NCBI RefSeq assembly: GCF_017114915.1
Contig: NZ_JAAUOE010000012.1
Location: forward strand, 62,001 to 126,000
Direction of reading: 5' to 3'
Source of the DNA: Pseudomonas frederiksbergensis
Lineage (GTDB): Bacteria; Pseudomonadota; Gammaproteobacteria; Pseudomonadales; Pseudomonadaceae
DNA length: 64,000 nt
Positions 35,370-43,996 of the stretch are shown one piece after another. The number at the start of each line of letters is the position of its first letter. Positions within the stretch are counted from its first letter, which is position 1. The position numbers and the translations under genes are program-made. Below the pieces are notes generated by a model. It searched no databases. It had not been told where the DNA came from and worked only from the letters and a program-made list of their open reading frames with translations.

Positions 35370-37016
35370 ATGCAGACTTCCCTTGATGAGTACGACTACA
35401 TCGTGGTCGGCGCCGGCCCTGCCGGGTGTTTGCTGGCCAATCGACTGTCAGCCAACCCGCAACACCGCGTGTTGCTGCTCGAAGCTGGCGGTCGCGACAA
35501 CTACCCGTGGATTCACATCCCCGTGGGTTACCTGTTCTGCATCGGCAACCCGCGCACCGACTGGTGCTTCAAGACCGAAACGCAACCGGGCCTGCAAGGC
35601 CGCGCCCTGAGCTACCCGCGGGGCAAGGTGCTTGGCGGCTGTTCCTCGATCAACGGCATGATCTACATGCGCGGCCAGGCTGGCGACTACGATGGCTGGG
35701 CGGCCGAGGGCAACCCCGGCTGGGGCTGGAATGACGTGCTGCCGCTGTTCAAACAGAGCGAAAACCATTTTGCCGGCGACTCGGAATTTCACGGTGCCGC
35801 CGGCGAATGGCGGATCGAGCGTCAGCGGCTGTCGTGGCCGATTCTCGATGCTTTCCGCACCGCTGCCGAACAAAGCGGCATCGCCAGCATCGATGACTTC
35901 AACCAGGGCGACAACGAAGGCTGCGGCTACTTCCAGGTCAACCAGAAAGCCGGGGTACGCTGGAACGCGGCCAAGGCGTTTCTCAAACCGGTCCGCCACC
36001 GCGCCAATCTCACGGTGCTGACCGATGTTGAAGTGGACCGCGTGCTGCTGGAAAACGGCCGTGCCTCGGCGGTCAGCGCCCGTTGGCAAGGTCAGGCGAA
36101 AACCTTCAAGGCGCGCAAGGAAATTATCCTGTGTGCCGGCTCCGTCGGCTCACCGGGGATCCTGCAGCGTTCCGGCATTGGCCCTCGCCCGTTGCTGCAA
36201 AAACTCGGCATCGGTGTTGCCCATGAACTGCCCGGCGTGGGCGGCAACCTGCAGGATCACCTGCAACTGCGGTTGATCTACAAACTGGAAAACGCCCGCA
36301 CCCTGAACCAGATCGCCGGCACGCTGTGGGGCAAGATGGGCATGGGCCTGCGTTATCTGTATGACCGCAGCGGCCCGCTGTCCATGGCGCCAAGCCAACT
36401 CGGCGCCTTCGCCCGTTCGGGACCGGAGCAGACCTCGGCGAACCTCGAATACCATGTGCAACCGTTGTCGCTGGAGCGTTTCGGCGAGCCGCTGCACGCC
36501 TTCCCCGCCTTCACCGCGTCGGTCTGCGATCTGCGCCCGCAAAGCCGTGGCCGCATAGACATTCGCTCCGCCGACCCGCGGGAAGCGCCGCTGATTCAGC
36601 CCAACTACCTGAGCCATCCCGAAGACCTGCGAGTGGCAGCCGACGCCATCCGCCTGACCCGCCGCATCGTCGCCGCGCCCGCCTTGCAAGCGTTCAACCC
36701 GGTGGAATACCTGCCCGGCGACAGCTTGCAGAGCGAAGAGCAATTGCACGAAGCCGCCGCCCGGATCGGTACGACGATTTTCCACCCGGTGGGCACCTGC
36801 CGGATGGGCAACGATGCAGAGTCGGTAGTCGACGCTGAGCTGCGCGTGCACGGCATCCCCGGCCTGCGCATCGCCGACGCCTCGATCATGCCGCGCATCA
36901 CCTCGGGCAACACTTGCTCGCCGACGCTGATGATCGCCGAGAAAGCCGCGCAATTGATCCTCAACCCATCTACAAGGAGCCTGACCTCACCAATGGAACT
37001 GGTCACGAATGCCTGA
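35370..37016 (+). CDS. GMC-family FAD-dependent alcohol/choline dehydrogenase
   Basis: 548 residues. FAD-binding GAGPAGCLLANRLS near the N-terminus with the distal acid in LLLEAGG, GMC signature 1 around YPRGKVLGGCSSINGMIYMRG, signature 2 around GSVGSPGILQRSGIGP, and the C-terminal catalytic His region HPVGTCRMG with the final TSGNTCSPTLMIAEKAA. ATG 35370 is preferred over ATG 35334 because GAGG lies 6 bases upstream and the intervening A-rich stretch then falls in the leader. Oxidises an alcohol to an aldehyde; substrate unknown. Probably regulated by the divergent LysR and by catabolite repression, and functionally linked to the MHS transporter downstream. Confidence 0.9.
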   Translation: MQTSLDEYDYIVVGAGPAGCLLANRLSANPQHRVLLLEAGGRDNYPWIHIPVGYLFCIGNPRTDWCFKTETQPGLQGRALSYPRGKVLGGCSSINGMIYMRGQAGDYDGWAAEGNPGWGWNDVLPLFKQSENHFAGDSEFHGAAGEWRIERQRLSWPILDAFRTAAEQSGIASIDDFNQGDNEGCGYFQVNQKAGVRWNAAKAFLKPVRHRANLTVLTDVEVDRVLLENGRASAVSARWQGQAKTFKARKEIILCAGSVGSPGILQRSGIGPRPLLQKLGIGVAHELPGVGGNLQDHLQLRLIYKLENARTLNQIAGTLWGKMGMGLRYLYDRSGPLSMAPSQLGAFARSGPEQTSANLEYHVQPLSLERFGEPLHAFPAFTASVCDLRPQSRGRIDIRSADPREAPLIQPNYLSHPEDLRVAADAIRLTRRIVAAPALQAFNPVEYLPGDSLQSEEQLHEAAARIGTTIFHPVGTCRMGNDAESVVDAELRVHGIPGLRIADASIMPRITSGNTCSPTLMIAEKAAQLILNPSTRSLTSPMELVTNA

Positions 37017-37030
37017 ACACGAACACCCCT

Positions 37031-37119
37031 TGTAGGAGCTGGCTTGCCAGCGAAAGCAGCGGATCGTTCAACATTGATGTCACCTGATACCGCCTTCGCT
37101 GGCAAGCCAGCTCCTACAG
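37031..37119. repeat. REP doublet, GTAGGAGCTGGCTTGCCAGC variant
   Basis: TGTAGGAGCTGGCTTGCCAG and its inverted copy CTGGCAAGCCAGCTCCTACA frame a spacer of about 45 bases. Lies between the GMC gene and the MHS transporter. Confidence 0.9.
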
Positions 37120-37182
37120 GATGTCTATACCCGATACATCGACAGTAGCGGCACCCGCCCACAAGGCTGGCGCCGACAGTGG

Positions 37183-37197
37183 AACAACAAAAACAAT
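37183..37197 (+). promoter_or_regulatory. A-rich Hfq/Crc-type site before the MHS transporter
   Basis: AACAACAAAAACAAT contains AACAACAA (AAnAAnAA) and ends a few bases before the GTGAGGGA ribosome binding site of ATG 37217. Confidence 0.6.
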
Positions 37198-37216
37198 CAC
37201 TGTGAGGGATACCGAT

Positions 37217-38839
37217 ATGTCAGAACATGTTCAGCCCCTGGAAGCCGTGCGCAGCGTCGGCACCAGTCAGGAAACCCAGAAAGTCATTTTCGCCTCGTCC
37301 CTGGGGACGGTGTTCGAGTGGTACGACTTTTTCCTCTACGGCGCCCTCGCGGCGGTCATCAGCAAACAGTTCTTCGCCGGAGTCAACGACACCACGGCGT
37401 TCATCTTCGCCCTCATGGCCTTCGCCGCCGGCTTCATCGTGCGGCCGTTCGGTGCACTGGTGTTCGGACGCTTGGGGGACATGATCGGGCGTAAATACAC
37501 GTTCCTCGCGACCATCGTCCTCATGGGCCTGGCAACCTTCTGCGTGGGTTTGTTGCCGACCTACGCGAGTATCGGCATCGCCGCGCCGATCATCCTCGTG
37601 GTGCTGCGCATGCTTCAAGGCCTGGCGCTGGGTGGTGAGTATGGCGGCGCCGCCACTTACGTCGCCGAACACGCGCCGATCGGCAAACGCGGTTTCCACA
37701 CCAGCTGGATTCAGTCCACCGCCACCCTCGGCCTGCTGCTGTCGCTGCTGGTGGTGCTCGGCTGCCGTTACTTCACCGGCGATCAGTTCGAAGTCTGGGG
37801 CTGGCGCATTCCGTTCCTGCTGTCGATCGTGCTGCTGGGCATTTCCACCTGGATTCGCCTGAGCCTGCACGAGTCGCCGGCGTATCTGAAAATGAAAGAA
37901 GAAGGCAAATGCAGCAAGGCGCCGATCCGCGAGTCCTTCGGCAAATGGGAAAACCTCAAAGTGGTGCTGATCGCCCTGTTCAGCATCAACGCCGGGCAAG
38001 CGGTGACCTTCTACGCGGCGCAGTTCTATGTGCTGTTCTTCCTCACCCAGTTCCTGAAAATGGACCCGGCCCTGGCCAACAGTCTGCTGATCGTCAGCGT
38101 GATCATCGGCGCGCCGTTCTTCATCTTTTTCGGCTGGCTGTCGGACAAGGTCGGGCGCAAACCGGTGCTGATGATCGGCCTGCTGCTGGCCACTGCGCTG
38201 TACTTTCCAATCTTCAAGACCCTGGCCCACTACGCCAACCCGGCCATCGACCAGGCCAGCCGCCAGGCACCGATCACCGTGCTGGCCGACCCGGCCACCT
38301 GCACTTTCCAGTTCGACCCGGTGGGCAAGGCGAAATTTGATAGCCCGTGCGACAAGGTCAAAACCTTCCTGGTCAAACAGGGCCTGCCCTACAACAGCGA
38401 AGCGGCCCCGGCCGGCAGCGGCGTACAGGTGAGCATCGGCGAAGTGCAAATCGAAGGCTATGACGAAGCGGCCCTGCGCGGCGCAGTGACCCTGGCCGGG
38501 TATCCGTCAAAAGCCGACACCCAGCTGATCAATAAACCGATGATCGTGGCGTTGATCGTTGCGCTGATCATCATCTCCGCCATGTGCTACGGCCCGCTGG
38601 CGGCGCTGATGGTCGAACTGTTCCCAACCCGTATTCGCTACACGTCCATGTCCCTGCCCTACCACATCGGCAACGGCTGGTTCGGTGGTTTCCTGCCGAC
38701 AGTGTCGTTTGCCCTGGTGGTGTACACCGGGGATATCTTCTATGGGCTGTGGTACCCGGTGGTGATCACCGGGGTGAGCCTGGTGGTGGGGATGATGTGT
38801 TTGCGGGAGACGAAGAACGTGGATCTGGATAAAAACTGA
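37217..38839 (+). CDS. MFS transporter, metabolite:H+ symporter (MHS) family, with large loop insertion
   Basis: 540 residues, about 100 more than a normal MHS (ProP/ShiA-like) protein. Family motifs: GTVFEWYDFFLYG in helix 1, GRLGDMIGRKY between helices 2 and 3, RMLQGLALGGEYGGAATYVAEHAP, and FGWLSDKVGRKP. Residues about 335-440 form an extra hydrophilic segment between helices 8 and 9 (starting FKTLAHYANPAIDQA, with a CTFQ...SPCDK cysteine pair), predicted outside the cytoplasmic membrane; this could be a periplasmic substrate-capture or gating domain. ATG 37217 has GAGGGA upstream. Probably imports an organic acid or zwitterion related to the GMC dehydrogenase. Confidence 0.9.
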   Translation: MSEHVQPLEAVRSVGTSQETQKVIFASSLGTVFEWYDFFLYGALAAVISKQFFAGVNDTTAFIFALMAFAAGFIVRPFGALVFGRLGDMIGRKYTFLATIVLMGLATFCVGLLPTYASIGIAAPIILVVLRMLQGLALGGEYGGAATYVAEHAPIGKRGFHTSWIQSTATLGLLLSLLVVLGCRYFTGDQFEVWGWRIPFLLSIVLLGISTWIRLSLHESPAYLKMKEEGKCSKAPIRESFGKWENLKVVLIALFSINAGQAVTFYAAQFYVLFFLTQFLKMDPALANSLLIVSVIIGAPFFIFFGWLSDKVGRKPVLMIGLLLATALYFPIFKTLAHYANPAIDQASRQAPITVLADPATCTFQFDPVGKAKFDSPCDKVKTFLVKQGLPYNSEAAPAGSGVQVSIGEVQIEGYDEAALRGAVTLAGYPSKADTQLINKPMIVALIVALIIISAMCYGPLAALMVELFPTRIRYTSMSLPYHIGNGWFGGFLPTVSFALVVYTGDIFYGLWYPVVITGVSLVVGMMCLRETKNVDLDKN

Positions 38840-38860
38840 AAGCTAACGGGAGGTTGGTTT

Positions 38861-38889
38861 GTGGCGAGGGATTAAGTTCCCTCGCTACA
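38861..38889. repeat. degenerate single REP
   Basis: GTGGCGAGGGATTAAGTTCCCTCGCTAC: a REP-like hairpin, GCGAGGGA/TCCCTCGC, between two convergent genes. It could also act as a transcription end. Confidence 0.65.
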
Positions 38890-38905
38890 AAATGCTTTCT
38901 GCACA

Positions 38906-39268
38906 TCAGGTTTTGAGCACCTCAAACGTCACTTCCTCAGGATAGAACGCCACATACCCGCCAATCTGCGCAACCGACACCTTGGGGTGCTCATAGCTCC
39001 ATACCGCATTGGCACTTTCATGTCCGGGGATTTGCAGGCTGTAATAGCTGGCATCGCCCTTGTACGGGCAGTAGCTGGTGTGGTCGGTGCGGGCGAAATA
39101 CTGTTCAGCGATGTCCTCCCGCGGGATGTAGTACACCGGAGGATAATTGGTCTCATGCATGACCAGCGCGCGAGTGGACGACGCCACTTGAATGCCATGG
39201 AACTTCACTACCACGCAGCCGGGTTGGGGCTCGATGGTGATGGGTTTACCGGGACCAGGGGCTTTCAT
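38906..39268 (-). CDS. DUF427-family protein
   Basis: 120 residues. The family pattern GCVVVKFHGIQVASSTRALVMHE, then PPVYYIPREDI, SYCPYKGDASYYSL and a C-terminal AIWSYEHP-like SYEHPKVSVAQIGGYVAFYPEEV is visible. DUF427 proteins are small beta-rich proteins of unknown biochemical role. No export signal. No operon partner; convergent with the MHS transporter gene. Confidence 0.9.
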   Translation of the reverse strand: MKAPGPGKPITIEPQPGCVVVKFHGIQVASSTRALVMHETNYPPVYYIPREDIAEQYFARTDHTSYCPYKGDASYYSLQIPGHESANAVWSYEHPKVSVAQIGGYVAFYPEEVTFEVLKT

Positions 39269-39500
39269 GGATAGGATCCTCTGCTGCTGTTGCGCTGTAT
39301 CCGTGACCTATCAGGTATACCCCATGTTTCAGCATCGCGAGCACTTCGCAGCTGAACGGAGCCGGCTTCAATGACTTCAGATTGACCGCTGTCATCAACC
39401 GCAACAGCTCAGGCTGTACATCCATACAGATAAAGATTGCTCCATCGCTCATCACCCGCCATTCTGTGCACCTCTCGAACACTGATCGACGATGGTGGTT

Positions 39501-41447
39501 ATGCGGCTGTACCTCTGTGAAAAACCTTCCCAGGCCAAAGACATCGCGGCCGTGCTCGGTGCCAGGCGCCGGGGCGACGGCTGCTGGTTGGGAACGGACG
39601 TCACGGTGACCTGGTGCATCGGCCACCTGCTTGAAACCGCGCCACCGGATGCCTATGACGCGCGCTACAAACGCTGGGTGCTGGCGGATCTGCCGATCAT
39701 TCCGGAAAAATGGAAGATGACCGTCAAGCCGCGCACGGCCAGCCAGTACAAGGCGGTCAAGCGCCTGCTGGGCGAAGCGAGTGAACTGGTGATTGCCACC
39801 GATGCCGACCGCGAGGGCGAGATGATCGCCCGGGAACTGGTGGAGCATTGCCGTTATCGCGGGCCGATCCGGCGGCTGTGGCTGTCGGCGCTGGACGATG
39901 CGTCGATCCGCAAGGCCCTCGCGGCGCTCAAACCGGGGGCCGAGACGTTCAGCCTCTATCATTCGGCGCTGGGGCGCTCCCGGGCAGACTGGTTGATCGG
40001 GATGAACATGAGTCGGCTGTTCACCCTGCTGGGGCGCCAGTCCGGCTATCAGGGTGTGTTGCCGGTCGGTCGGGTGCAGACGCCGACTTTGCGACTGGTG
40101 GTGGATCGCGACCGCAGCATCGCCGATTTCGTCCCGGTGGCCTACTGGGCCATTGATGTGCAACTGCTGCACGATGGCACGGCATTCATGGCTCAATGGC
40201 GTGCGGCCTCCGATGCTTGCGACGATCAGGATCGCTGCCTGAATCAGGCGTTGGCCCGGCAGGCGGCTGCGGCCATTGGCAACGCGGCGAGCGCTCGGGT
40301 GATCAAGCTGCGCACCGAACGCATGCGCGAAGTCGCGCCGTTGCCGTTCGACCTGGGCACCTTGCAGGAAGTCTGCTCGAAAAAGCTCGGGCTCGGCGCT
40401 CAGGAAACCCTCGATATCGCCCAGGCTCTGTATGAAACCCATAAAGTCATCACCTACCCGCGCAGCGACTGCGGCTACCTGCCCCTGAGTCAGCACAGCG
40501 AAGCGCCGGGTATCCTTGCCGCGCTCAGGCAAGCCGATCCGGCCCTGAACGCCCTGCACGATTATCTGGAGCCGCAACGCCGCTCTCGGGCCTGGAACGA
40601 TGCCAAGGTCAGCGCTCACCACGGCATCATTCCGACGGCCGCGGCGAAGAATCTCGACCGGCTGGTGGGCAAGCAACGGGCGGTCTACACTCTGATTCGT
40701 GCGCGTTACCTGGCGCAGTTTCTGCCCAACCATGAATACGACCGCACCCAGGCCGACTTCGACTGTGCCGGTGAGGCCTTGCGCGCCGTGGGCAAGCAGA
40801 TTATCGAACCCGGCTGGAAGCGCGCCCTGCCCGAAGCCCTCGCGCCTGCCAAGGGCCGCGAAGCACCCGCACCACAAACACTGCCGGCATTGGCCGAAGG
40901 GCGTGACTGTGCGGTGGCCGACGTGAAACTCAAGGATCTCTGGACCCAGCCGCCCAAGCCGTTCACCGAAGGCGATCTGATCAAGGCGATGAAGAACGTT
41001 GCCAAACTGGTGGAAGATCCGCTGCTCAAACAAAAGCTCAAGGACACCACCGGCATCGGCACCGAAGCCACACGCGCCTCGATCATCCAGGGCCTGCTCG
41101 ACCGCGGTTATCTGATCAAGAACGGCAAGGCGCTGGCCGCGACCCCGGCGGCTTTCAGCCTGATCGATGCCGTGCCGCGCGCGATTGCCGACCCCGGGAC
41201 CACAGCGATCTGGGAACAGGCGCTGGACATGGTGCAGAGCGGTGAAATGAGCCTGGAGGAATTCGTCACCAAACAGGCCGCGTGGATGAGCAAGCAAGTG
41301 GCACGTTGCGCCGGCCTGAACCTGACCATCAGCGGGCCAGCAAGCCCGGCCGGGCGTGGCGCCACACCGTGGAAAAACAAACGCAAACCCGCTAAACGAA
41401 AGCCTTCGACCGGCACCAAACGCGCGGCAAAACCGGCGAAACTGTAG
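39501..41447 (+). CDS. topB: DNA topoisomerase III (type IA)
   Basis: 648 residues from ATG 39501, which gives MRLYLCEKPSQAKDIAAVLG as in relatives; ATG 39492 would add three residues and neither has a strong ribosome binding site. The Toprim domain holds the acidic triad in ATDADREGEM (about 99-108). The active-site tyrosine is Y319 in ITYPRSDCGY. The remaining domains (about 150-600) build the type IA toroid, and the C-terminal tail is basic (KRKPSTGTKRAAKPAKL), helping DNA binding. Relaxes and decatenates DNA. Its TAG stop lies inside the first bases of a REP element. Confidence 0.95.
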   Translation: MRLYLCEKPSQAKDIAAVLGARRRGDGCWLGTDVTVTWCIGHLLETAPPDAYDARYKRWVLADLPIIPEKWKMTVKPRTASQYKAVKRLLGEASELVIATDADREGEMIARELVEHCRYRGPIRRLWLSALDDASIRKALAALKPGAETFSLYHSALGRSRADWLIGMNMSRLFTLLGRQSGYQGVLPVGRVQTPTLRLVVDRDRSIADFVPVAYWAIDVQLLHDGTAFMAQWRAASDACDDQDRCLNQALARQAAAAIGNAASARVIKLRTERMREVAPLPFDLGTLQEVCSKKLGLGAQETLDIAQALYETHKVITYPRSDCGYLPLSQHSEAPGILAALRQADPALNALHDYLEPQRRSRAWNDAKVSAHHGIIPTAAAKNLDRLVGKQRAVYTLIRARYLAQFLPNHEYDRTQADFDCAGEALRAVGKQIIEPGWKRALPEALAPAKGREAPAPQTLPALAEGRDCAVADVKLKDLWTQPPKPFTEGDLIKAMKNVAKLVEDPLLKQKLKDTTGIGTEATRASIIQGLLDRGYLIKNGKALAATPAAFSLIDAVPRAIADPGTTAIWEQALDMVQSGEMSLEEFVTKQAAWMSKQVARCAGLNLTISGPASPAGRGATPWKNKRKPAKRKPSTGTKRAAKPAKL

Positions 41448-41534
41448 GAGCGGGCTTGCCCGCGAAGGCGGCAGCACAGTCAACATTGATATCGGCTGGC
41501 ACACCGCCTTCGCGGGCAAGCCTCGCTCCTACAG
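41443..41534. repeat. REP doublet, GTAGGAGCGGGCTTGCCCGC class
   Basis: TGTAGGAGCGGGCTTGCCCG and the inverted GCGGGCAAGCCTCGCTCCTA frame the spacer; the first TAG is the topB stop codon. Confidence 0.9.
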
Positions 41535-41572
41535 ATTCTGGCAACAGCGCCGCTTTTTCAGAAGGTACGATC

Positions 41573-42082
41573 ATGGCGACAATCAGGAGCCAGCCCTCGA
41601 TAGAACTGCACGCCGCCCAGCGCGACGAACTGGAAACCATCGAAAACCTGATGCAGTTCTACGTGTACGATTTCAGCGAATGGCTGCCGCTGAAACTCGG
41701 TGAACAGGGATTTTTCAACATTCAGCCCAAACTGGACTACTGGCGCAATCCGGCAACCAGGCCGTTCCTGATCAGGGTCGATGGGGAGCTGGCGGGGTTC
41801 GTGACCGTGGATGACGAAACCCATATCGTCGGTGCCGAGTACAACATCGGCTACTTTTTTGTCAGTCGACGCTTTCGTGGCCAAGGCGTCGCGAAGTTTG
41901 TCGTCTCTGCCCTCTTGAGCCGGTTCCCCGGTCAATGGCAGATTTTCCACATTGATGCCAACCAGCCTGCGCGGCTGTTCTGGGCCAGGGTGATGCCCGA
42001 TCTCATGGGTACAGCGTTCACCGTGCATCAGCTGCCGATCGACGGTTATCCATGCACCGTTTACCGCTTTGCAAGATCGTAG
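41573..42082 (+). CDS. GNAT-family N-acetyltransferase
   Basis: 169 residues from ATG 41573 with AAGG 7 bases upstream. Acetyl-CoA binding motif A appears as IGYFFVSRRFRGQGVAKFVV, with the R/Q-x-x-G-x-G/A core in RRFRGQGVA, and the preceding strand LAGFVTVDDETHIVG. The acceptor substrate is not predictable. Stands alone between a REP and a non-coding stretch. Confidence 0.87.
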   Translation: MATIRSQPSIELHAAQRDELETIENLMQFYVYDFSEWLPLKLGEQGFFNIQPKLDYWRNPATRPFLIRVDGELAGFVTVDDETHIVGAEYNIGYFFVSRRFRGQGVAKFVVSALLSRFPGQWQIFHIDANQPARLFWARVMPDLMGTAFTVHQLPIDGYPCTVYRFARS

Positions 42083-42628
42083 CCTTTTGGCAACGCCACA
42101 CCCCTTCAAGCCCTAGCCCCGCTGATTTTCTAATTCCAAAACCACTTTGTCCGACAATATGTAGTGAACAAAAATAATCACTACAAAACCGTTGACGCCT
42201 CCGATTTGGCCTTGCATGATGCAGACGTCTCCCCGATCGGGAGTACAGGCAACACGTTTGAGCAAGTTCGTCTGACCGCCGAGCTGTTTTTCCCGGATAC
42301 ACGCTGCCCACAAGGCAGATTGAAGAAGCTGACCTGGCCTGAACGTCCAGTACAAGGGCGAGAAACGCTGGCGATCAATCCTCATGAAGCTTGTGGCCGA
42401 CCCTGAAAACGTCGGCAGTGGCCTCCAGGTTTTTCGCGGCTTCTCTTCGTTGTGACGCTATTGCGTAGCAGTTATTCAACACGACTACATGCAACAGACG
42501 CGTAACCCCGTCGTATTGACGGTCGACCGCTGACGTCCTGGTTTCGGTGCCAGGGATCAACTAACCGATGGGCTACCTGTATTAGCGAATCAACTTTGAA
42601 AGATCACCAAATGGTCAAGGGGCTTACA
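42083..42628. other. stretch without a convincing gene
   Basis: About 550 bases. It holds an inverted repeat GTAGTGA/TCACTAC (42161-42184) overlapping a GTG-started 80-codon frame (42164-42406) that has no ribosome binding site and no recognisable similarity. A pyrimidine-rich tract follows from about 42425. I see no tRNA, repeat or strong terminator; it may hold decayed coding sequence. Confidence 0.5.
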
Positions 42629-42958
42629 ATGAATCTGAACAATCAACCTACTATCGATGAACTGGCTCGCTTGTTCGCTGCGCAAAAAGACAGCCATGAC
42701 AGCCATATTCTGTGGATCAGCAAATCGGGCCAGGTTCATATCGACTGCCTGTCGCCCCATGCCCACGAAGAAGAGTTCGACCGGAACAACCAAAACCTGC
42801 TGGCCCGACTGAAGATGTACCGTCGCGGCCAGGGTTATGTCGGAAAGAAAGCCGCGGCCGACAAGGACTACATCGGCAATGTGCTGCAAACGCTGAAACA
42901 GGCGTGGGCCTCGCTGCAGAACCAGAACGAAGTTCGGGTGATTGATCGGTTGTACTGA
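42629..42958 (+). CDS. small conserved-looking protein of unknown function
   Basis: 109 residues from ATG 42629, with AAGGGG at 6 bases. Soluble, with an HILWISKSGQVHIDCLSPHAHEEEFDRNN middle part and a helical C-terminus (NVLQTLKQAWASLQNQ). No family recognised. A rho-independent terminator follows 28 bases downstream, supporting a real monocistronic gene. Confidence 0.75.
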   Translation: MNLNNQPTIDELARLFAAQKDSHDSHILWISKSGQVHIDCLSPHAHEEEFDRNNQNLLARLKMYRRGQGYVGKKAAADKDYIGNVLQTLKQAWASLQNQNEVRVIDRLY

Positions 42959-42985
42959 TATTTCCCAGAGGGATATCCATTAACA

Positions 42986-43026
42986 AAAAGGCCCCGCTCG
43001 TCTTAATCGAGCGGGGCCTTTTTTGT
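42986..43026 (+). terminator. rho-independent terminator
   Basis: Stem AAGGCCCCGCTCG/CGAGCGGGGCCTT with loop TCTTAAT followed by a T run; ends the transcript of the 42629 gene. Confidence 0.93.
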
Positions 43027-43122
43027 TTGTTGCGCCTGCACCTCCAACTTCACACCGGGTCAAAAGAACAGAGCTATGGTTAACACAGCGCTGGACATCG
43101 GTTTATCCGTTGGAGGTCTGCG

Positions 43123-43425
43123 ATGAAAAGAACCCTGACATACATGCTACTGGCATTGGCGAGTGCAGCCCATGGGAACACCGTCCCCGGCGTTCCCGCC
43201 TTCGATGTGGACTGCCCCGGGAAAGTCATGGTCCATGCCGACCAGGATGGCCCAGTGATGATCAACAGCAAAGAAGCCCAGACAAAAATGATCAACGATC
43301 GCCTTTTCGAGGCCAAGGGGCCTGACGTGACGATCTCGATCAGCATCGCGGATGACGACTCGGTAGCCGTGACCTATACCAGCAAGAAAGGCGGCAATGG
43401 CATCTGCCAGTCCGTAGATGATTGA
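43123..43425 (+). CDS. small exported protein of unknown function
   Basis: 100 residues with an N-terminal signal peptide (MKRTLTYMLLALASAAHG, likely cleaved before NTVPG), so probably periplasmic. Mature part has two cysteines (VDCPGK and GICQS) that may form a disulfide. GGAGG lies 8 bases before ATG. No family recognised; monocistronic. Confidence 0.75.
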   Translation: MKRTLTYMLLALASAAHGNTVPGVPAFDVDCPGKVMVHADQDGPVMINSKEAQTKMINDRLFEAKGPDVTISISIADDDSVAVTYTSKKGGNGICQSVDD

Positions 43426-43448
43426 TCTACGGACTGGCGCTGCCACTG

Positions 43449-43799
43449 TCATTTGTCGTCCGTCTTTCCTGACGATTGTGACCGACGCTCAGTGGTCTCT
43501 TCAGCATTGGGCGCTTCTGGAAGATGCCCTGGCGTGAACACGTGAGTGAGCAATTCGCTGGCATCGATGTTCACGACACCAGGAACCGTGCGGGCCAGAG
43601 CCACAGCCTGCTCACACTGTCTATGGGTGTTGACGCGGCCGCTCAATGCCACCGTGCCCGCATGGGTTTTGACATGGACATTCAGGCCAAGGGTGGTATC
43701 GGCCAATGCCAGGGCCGACTTCACCCGGGTGGTAATCCACGTGTCGTGAACAACCGTTTCCAGACCATGGGAGTAATGTTGGAAGGAATGAAGTTTCAT
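43449..43799 (-). CDS. BON-domain protein
   Basis: 116 residues with a single BON domain at about 18-88: VHDTWITTRVKSALALADTTLG, then LNVHVKTHAGTVALSGRVNTHRQCEQAVALARTVPGVVNIDASEL, where the central glycine of VALSGRV is the family landmark. BON domains bind lipids or anchor to envelopes under osmotic or envelope stress. This one lacks a clear signal peptide, and its last 25 residues are charged and probably disordered. Convergent with the gene at 43123. Confidence 0.87.
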   Translation of the reverse strand: MKLHSFQHYSHGLETVVHDTWITTRVKSALALADTTLGLNVHVKTHAGTVALSGRVNTHRQCEQAVALARTVPGVVNIDASELLTHVFTPGHLPEAPNAEETTERRSQSSGKTDDK

Positions 43800-43891
43800 G
43801 GCGCAATCCTCTCACACGTAATCAGAGGCGCTGTCCGTCCCCACGCAGGCACGGACACACATTAAGTATAGCCCGGAGAGCCGACGAAGAT

Positions 43892-43985
43892 CCTGTAGGA
43901 GCGAGGCTTGCCCGCGAAGAATGCACCGCGTTTTTTCAGGTATTACGCGTCATCGTTCTTCGCGGGCAAGCCTCGCTCCTACAGG
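43892..43985. repeat. REP doublet, GTAGGAGCGAGGCTTGCCCGC class
   Basis: CTGTAGGAGCGAGGCTTGCC and the inverted GGCAAGCCTCGCTCCTACAG frame an AT-richer spacer, 12 bases from the aldehyde dehydrogenase stop. Confidence 0.9.
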
Positions 43986-43996
43986 TTTTGCGCGTC

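Noticed and set aside
39246..41519. A 757-codon open frame antisense to topB
   Set aside because: Same GC-frame artefact; topB motifs are clear on the other strand.
42164..42406. An 80-codon GTG-started frame
   Set aside because: No ribosome binding site, no similarity, unusual composition; recorded only inside the intergenic entry.
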